This document shows, piece after piece, positions 11,571 through 15,167 of a DNA stretch of 15,167 nt. Numbering within the stretch: position 1 is the stretch's first letter; the number at the start of each line of letters is the position of its first letter. The position numbers and the translations under genes are program-made. Source of the DNA: Pseudomonadota bacterium (GTDB taxonomy: Bacteria > Desulfobacterota > Syntrophia > Syntrophales > UBA5619); contig JAHJQP010000036.1 in NCBI GenBank assembly GCA_018819165.1, positions 1 to 15,167 of the forward strand, written 5' to 3'. Below the pieces are notes generated by a model. It was not told the origin of the DNA, did no database searches, and worked only from the letters and a program-made list of their open reading frames with translations.

Positions 11571-14249
11571 CTACCCGGCCAGGAAGAGGCTGACCCGCAC
11601 GAGTTCGTCGGATACGCGCCGGCGGGTCATGCCCAGCTTCTCGCAGAGGGCGGTCATCCTGCCGTTCGTCGGCTCCAGGAATCCGTAGAATTCCTTGAGG
11701 CCCCGCTCCGCGGCGATCCCGATGAGGACATCCAGGAGCTTGGAGGCCAGACCCCGTCCCTGGAAGTCATCGTGAACGATGATGGCAAATTCCCCTCCGG
11801 CGCTGCCGTCGGCGTCGATGGTGAGGCTTCCGATGCCGACGATGCGTTTTTTCTGATCCGTCCGCGTCTCGGCCACGATGGCCATCTCCCGATCGTAGTC
11901 GATGTGGCAGGACCGTACGTGCATGGCATGGCTGATGTGCTTGAGGTTCTGGTAGAACCGGGCGCGGAAGGTCGCCTCGGAGACGGTCGTGAGCATCTCG
12001 TGTTCCAGGGGCTCATCCTCGGGACGGATGGGGCGGAGGATGACTTCGGTTCCGTCGGTCAGGCGCCAGGGCGTTACGTACCGTGTCGGGTAGGGGGTGA
12101 TGACCAGGTGGGGATAGGCCGAGGCCTTTTCGGCGAAAACATCCTGATCCAGAAGGATCCGGGCGTCCAGGGCGATGGCCTTTCCCTGGCAGACGGCGAG
12201 GGGATTGATGTCCATCTCCCGGATCTCGGGGAAATCGATGATCATCCTGGAGAAGCCCACCAGGATCTTTTCCAGCTGGCGGAGATCGGCGGGAGGTTTC
12301 CCCCGGAAGCCCTGGAGCATGCGGAAGACGTCCGTCTCCTCCATGAGCCGCAGGGCCAGGGTCTGGTTCAGGGGCGGCAGTCCGACGGAGAAGTCCCGGA
12401 ACAGCTCCACGCTGATTCCTCCACTGCCGAAGAGGATGACGGCGCCGAAGTGGCGGTCCTTCTTCGCCCCTAAGATGAGCTCGTAATCGATGTGCTCGAC
12501 CATCTTCTGGACGGTCACGCCCCGTACCGTCGCCTGCGGGGCGAACTGGCGGACCCCATCGAGGATGCGCTGGTAGGCGGTCTTCAGCGCCTCTTCGCAG
12601 TCGATCGCCGTGATGACGCCTCCCACGTCCTGGCGGTTGATGATGTCGGGGGAGGCCACCTTGAGGACCACGGGGTACCCCATCTCCCGGGCAATGGCCA
12701 GGGCGTCCTCCAGGGTGATTGCCATCCGGGAAGGGATGACGGGGATGCCGTAGTTGCGGAGGAATTTCCGGGAGTCCTCCTCCGTGAGGATTAAACAGGC
12801 CTCCCGGTTGGCGCGCCGGATGAGGGCCTTGAGATGGTTTTTCGGCGGCGCCTCGTCCAGGGGAAGTTCCGCCGGGGTCTCGTGGAGGAGCAGGAGGTTC
12901 CGCTCGTATTGGGTCATATAAATGTAGGCGCGGACGGCGGCTTCCGCCGTTTCATAGGCGGGGATGCCCTTCTCCACCATCAGCTCGCGCCCCCGCTGCA
13001 CCTCCCGTCCCCCCATCCAGGCCGTCAACAGGGGTTTGTCCGTCTTTGCCGCCGTCGCGATAAGGGCCGCCGCCAGCTCCTGGGAGGGGGCGAAATCCTG
13101 GGGGGTGTAGATGGCCAGGAGCCCGTCCACCCCGGGGTCCTTCAGGCAGATCTCCGCGGCCTCCGCATACCGAGAGGTATCGGCGTCGCGGAGGAGATGG
13201 ATGGGATTTCCCCGGTTCCAGTAGGGGGGGAGGAGGGCGTCCAGATCCCGGATGGTCTGTTCGGACAGGTCCGCCAGCTTGCCGCCGGAGCGCAGCAGCT
13301 GCTTGTTGGCGATGATCCCGATGCCGCTGGCGTTTGTTATAATGGCCAGACGCGGTCCCCGGGGGCGGTTGCGGGCGCACAGGACTCCGGCGGCGTTGAA
13401 GAGGTCCTGGGCCTCGCGGACCCGGACGGCGCCCAGGCGGCGGAAGAGGGCATCGTAGACCTTTTCCGGGCCGGCCATCGCGCCCGAGTGGGTCTTTCCG
13501 GCGCAATCACCATCCTCCAGGGCCGGGGGCTTAAGAATAATAACGGGTTTGCTGCGGGCGAAGCAGCGGACGGCGCTGACGAAGCGCTTCACATTACCGA
13601 CGACCTCCTCCATGTAGAGGATGATGCTCTTGGTGTGTGGGTCCTCGAAGAGAAAATCGATGACATCCCCGAAATCCACGTCGATGGCGGAACCCAGGGA
13701 AACGACCATGCTGAAGCCGATGTGGGAGCTCATACCCCAGTCGATCAGGGTCCTTCCGAAGCTTCCTACGTCGGAGATGAAGGCGATGTTTCCCGCTTCC
13801 GGGTTTTCCCGGAGGAAGGTGGCGTTGAGGTTCACGGTGGGCCGCATGATCCCCAGGCAGTTGGGGCCGATGATCCTCATGCGGTAGGATTTGTTGATCC
13901 GGAGGATCTCCTCCTCCAGGCGCCTTCCCGCTTCGCCCGTTTCCCGGAAACCGGCGGAAATCACGATGATGCCTTCCACACCGGCGCGGCCGCAGGCATC
14001 GACGATCCCCGGGACGGTGGCGGCGGGGGTTGCGACGATGGCCAGATCGACCGGTCCGGGCACGGCGCCGATATCGGACCAGCAGGGGTTTCCCAGGACC
14101 GTTTCCTGGTTAGGATTGACGGGATAGACCGTCCTGTCGCCCGAAGTCAGGGCGTTTTCCAGGACGGCCCGTCCGAACGTCCCTTCCTTCTCCGTGGCGC
14201 CGATCACAGCGATCGTAGCCGGATTGAAGAGCTTGTGCAGATCACCCAT
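11571..14249 (-). CDS. NDP-forming acyl-CoA ligase fused to GNAT acetyltransferase (Pat/AcdA-B-like)
   Basis: This 892-residue fusion has a CoA-binding domain (about 6-130, ATIAVIGATEKEGTFG; IGPNCLGI 127-134) and a succinyl-CoA-synthetase-like flavodoxin domain (about 150-290) containing KTHSGAMAG. His254 there matches the phosphorylated histidine of ADP-forming acetyl-CoA synthetases. An ATP-grasp domain follows (about 480-705; YPVVLKVASPDI 525-536, REMDINPLAV 677-686). The C-terminal GNAT domain (about 735-890) carries the acetyl-CoA loop FQGRGLASKLL (829-839). Relatives are either acyl-CoA ligases making NTP from acyl-CoA or protein lysine acetyltransferases (Pat/PatZ), in which the ligase part is often inactive. 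Retention of His254 leaves ligase activity possible. I chose ATG-14249 because AAGGAGG lies 8 nt upstream; the frame is open to 14348, but the extra residues cross the putative promoter. It is divergent from an aminotransferase. Confidence 0.9.
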   Translation of the reverse strand: MGDLHKLFNPATIAVIGATEKEGTFGRAVLENALTSGDRTVYPVNPNQETVLGNPCWSDIGAVPGPVDLAIVATPAATVPGIVDACGRAGVEGIIVISAGFRETGEAGRRLEEEILRINKSYRMRIIGPNCLGIMRPTVNLNATFLRENPEAGNIAFISDVGSFGRTLIDWGMSSHIGFSMVVSLGSAIDVDFGDVIDFLFEDPHTKSIILYMEEVVGNVKRFVSAVRCFARSKPVIILKPPALEDGDCAGKTHSGAMAGPEKVYDALFRRLGAVRVREAQDLFNAAGVLCARNRPRGPRLAIITNASGIGIIANKQLLRSGGKLADLSEQTIRDLDALLPPYWNRGNPIHLLRDADTSRYAEAAEICLKDPGVDGLLAIYTPQDFAPSQELAAALIATAAKTDKPLLTAWMGGREVQRGRELMVEKGIPAYETAEAAVRAYIYMTQYERNLLLLHETPAELPLDEAPPKNHLKALIRRANREACLILTEEDSRKFLRNYGIPVIPSRMAITLEDALAIAREMGYPVVLKVASPDIINRQDVGGVITAIDCEEALKTAYQRILDGVRQFAPQATVRGVTVQKMVEHIDYELILGAKKDRHFGAVILFGSGGISVELFRDFSVGLPPLNQTLALRLMEETDVFRMLQGFRGKPPADLRQLEKILVGFSRMIIDFPEIREMDINPLAVCQGKAIALDARILLDQDVFAEKASAYPHLVITPYPTRYVTPWRLTDGTEVILRPIRPEDEPLEHEMLTTVSEATFRARFYQNLKHISHAMHVRSCHIDYDREMAIVAETRTDQKKRIVGIGSLTIDADGSAGGEFAIIVHDDFQGRGLASKLLDVLIGIAAERGLKEFYGFLEPTNGRMTALCEKLGMTRRRVSDELVRVSLFLAG

Positions 14250-14307
14250 GCCATTCCCCTCCTTCGAATGATTGAGCGCAGCATAGGAAAATTTTGCGAT
14301 GATGATC

Positions 14308-14336
14308 ATTTTAACGGCAGGGCCGCGGGAATGCAA
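14308..14336 (-). promoter_or_regulatory. Putative promoter for the ligase/GNAT gene
   Basis: On the minus strand TTGCAT (14336-14331), a 17-base spacer and TAAAAT (14313-14308, five of six) predict a start near 14301, about 50 bases before ATG-14249. A 13-base tandem repeat directly abuts the -35 box. Confidence 0.45.
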
Positions 14337-14362
14337 TCTTTTTTCCAAGTCTTTTTTCCAAG
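14337..14362. repeat. Two tandem copies of a 13-base sequence next to a promoter
   Basis: TCTTTTTTCCAAG occurs twice without a gap (14337-14349 and 14350-14362), directly upstream of the putative -35 box of the ligase/GNAT promoter. The perfect head-to-tail spacing, little more than one helical turn, could mark an operator or an upstream activating element. Slippage in a T-rich run is the simple alternative. Confidence 0.6.
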
Positions 14363-14388
14363 CCGGGCCCCTGATGGAAAATTCACCC

Positions 14389-14417
14389 GTGAAACCATTT
14401 TCGATTCATGCTATAAG
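14389..14417 (+). promoter_or_regulatory. Putative promoter for the right-hand aminotransferase
   Basis: GTGAAA (14389-14394, four of six), a 17-base spacer and TATAAG (14412-14417, four of six) predict a start near 14424 and a leader of about 95 bases before ATG-14520. Confidence 0.35.
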
Positions 14418-14519
14418 GTGCGACCGGATGGTCCGTTCCGATGCCTTTCTCCTGGATCACCGCAGGTAAACCGTTGCCATGGGGGTTGAGAATAGCAATA
14501 GACTGCAGGGAGGAGAATG

Positions 14520-15167
14520 ATGGGATTGTACGCTGACAGGGCGGGGCGTATCGATAGCGAGAATGCCTTCAAGATGGGACCCTACATCCGTTCCCTCGAG
14601 GAACAGGGACGGGAGGTGATCAAGTGCAACATAGGAGAGCCGGATTTCCCCGTTCCCGCTTTCATCAAGGAGGAGATCAAGCGGCAGATCGACCTGGACA
14701 ATACCCATTACTGCGACCCCCAGGGGATCCTTTCCCTCAGGAAGGCCGTCGCGAGACAGATCTCGGAAACCAGGGGGATCCGGGCGGAAGCGGAGCGCGT
14801 TGTCGTCTTTCCCGGGGGAAAGCCCCCCATCGGCCTGTGCCAGCAGACTTACTGCGGTCCGGGAGACGAGGTGGTCTATCCCAGCCCCGGCTTCCCCATC
14901 TATGAATCCTTCGTCCCTTATGTGGGCGCCACACCGGTGCCTGTCCATCTGAAGGAAGAGAACGAATTTTCCCTCTCCGGCGAGGAGCTGGCATCAAAGC
15001 TTTCGGAGCGCACCAAGCTGATCTTTCTCAATTTTCCCTCGAATCCGACGGGAGGGGTCGCCTCCCCGGAGCAGCTTCAGGGGATCGCCGATGTGATCCG
15101 CACCCGGTGTTGCGACGATGTCCGCATCTTTTCCGACGAGATCTACGAACATATCCTCTTCGAAGGC
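14520..15167 (+). CDS. Class I PLP-dependent aminotransferase, 3' end beyond the window
   Basis: The first 216 residues of an aspartate/aromatic-type class I aminotransferase run open to the right edge. Motifs are CNIGEPDFPVP (36-46), YCDPQGILSLRKAVA (64-78), FPGGKPPIG (97-105), YPSPGFPIYES (120-130), NFPSNPTGG (171-179) and the PLP-ring contact SDEIYEH (205-211). The Schiff-base lysine lies beyond the window. Two consecutive ATGs follow GGAGG; the second (14520) has the better spacing, while ATG-14517 is the alternative. This gene is of a different subgroup from the aminotransferase at 3820-5124, with a shorter N-terminus and different motif wording. Aspartate, alanine or another general specificity cannot be separated without the C-terminal half. 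It is divergent from the ligase/GNAT gene across about 270 bases of regulatory sequence. Confidence 0.88.
   Translation, partial: MGLYADRAGRIDSENAFKMGPYIRSLEEQGREVIKCNIGEPDFPVPAFIKEEIKRQIDLDNTHYCDPQGILSLRKAVARQISETRGIRAEAERVVVFPGGKPPIGLCQQTYCGPGDEVVYPSPGFPIYESFVPYVGATPVPVHLKEENEFSLSGEELASKLSERTKLIFLNFPSNPTGGVASPEQLQGIADVIRTRCCDDVRIFSDEIYEHILFEG

Noticed and set aside
12834..14489. A 551-codon open frame antisense to the ligase/GNAT gene
   Set aside because: It is rich in Gly, Asp and Gln repeats typical of antisense translation and has no motifs. The minus-strand frame is a clear multidomain enzyme with a strong ribosome-binding site.

Overview
The window reads as chromosomal DNA of a GC-rich, probably anaerobic Gram-negative bacterium. 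A Desulfobacterota (Syntrophia-like) host is my best guess. This rests on the combination of a LarA-family nickel enzyme, an NDP-forming acyl-CoA ligase fused to a GNAT domain, a stand-alone MetH-activation-like protein, TonB, and intergenic palindromes of the REP type. It is an inference from gene content and style; no marker gene settles the taxonomy.

Layout. (1) Positions 1-128 hold the start of an unrecognised minus-strand gene. A visibly AT-richer stretch follows with a COG2509-like FAD-dependent oxidoreductase (258-1619, +). About 280 bases (1620-1898) are without a convincing gene. (2) A minus-strand cluster reads from about 3660 down to 1899: a possible small membrane peptide, ribonuclease D (ATGA overlap) and a MetH-activation-domain-like protein. 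(3) Divergent to it lies a class I aminotransferase (3820-5124, +), which converges on a tightly coupled minus-strand operon. (4) That operon (8269 down to 5134) encodes a LarA-family nickel-pincer enzyme, a NodI-like ABC ATPase and a NodJ-like ABC-2 permease, joined by GTGA and ATGA overlaps and preceded by a good sigma70-like promoter. (5) Divergent to it is a beta-CASP metallo-beta-lactamase RNA hydrolase (8508-10115, +) with a strongly structured leader. (6) A repeat-rich section follows: a 28-bp-arm palindrome, tonB (-), tadA (+), tRNA-Ser(CGA) and a 30-bp-arm palindrome. (7) A large NDP-forming acyl-CoA ligase/GNAT fusion (14249 down to 11571) diverges from a second class I aminotransferase that runs off the right edge (14520-15167).

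Functional themes are RNA maturation and decay (RNase D, beta-CASP nuclease, TadA, tRNA-Ser), acyl-CoA and amino-acid metabolism (two aminotransferases, CoA ligase/acetyltransferase, cobalamin-dependent methyltransferase activation) and envelope transport (ABC-2 exporter, TonB). I see no phage, CRISPR array or complete insertion sequence. The most notable items are the LarA/ABC-2 exporter operon, the two palindrome families around tonB and tadA, the retained phospho-histidine in the ligase/GNAT fusion, and the RNase D/MetH-activation pair.
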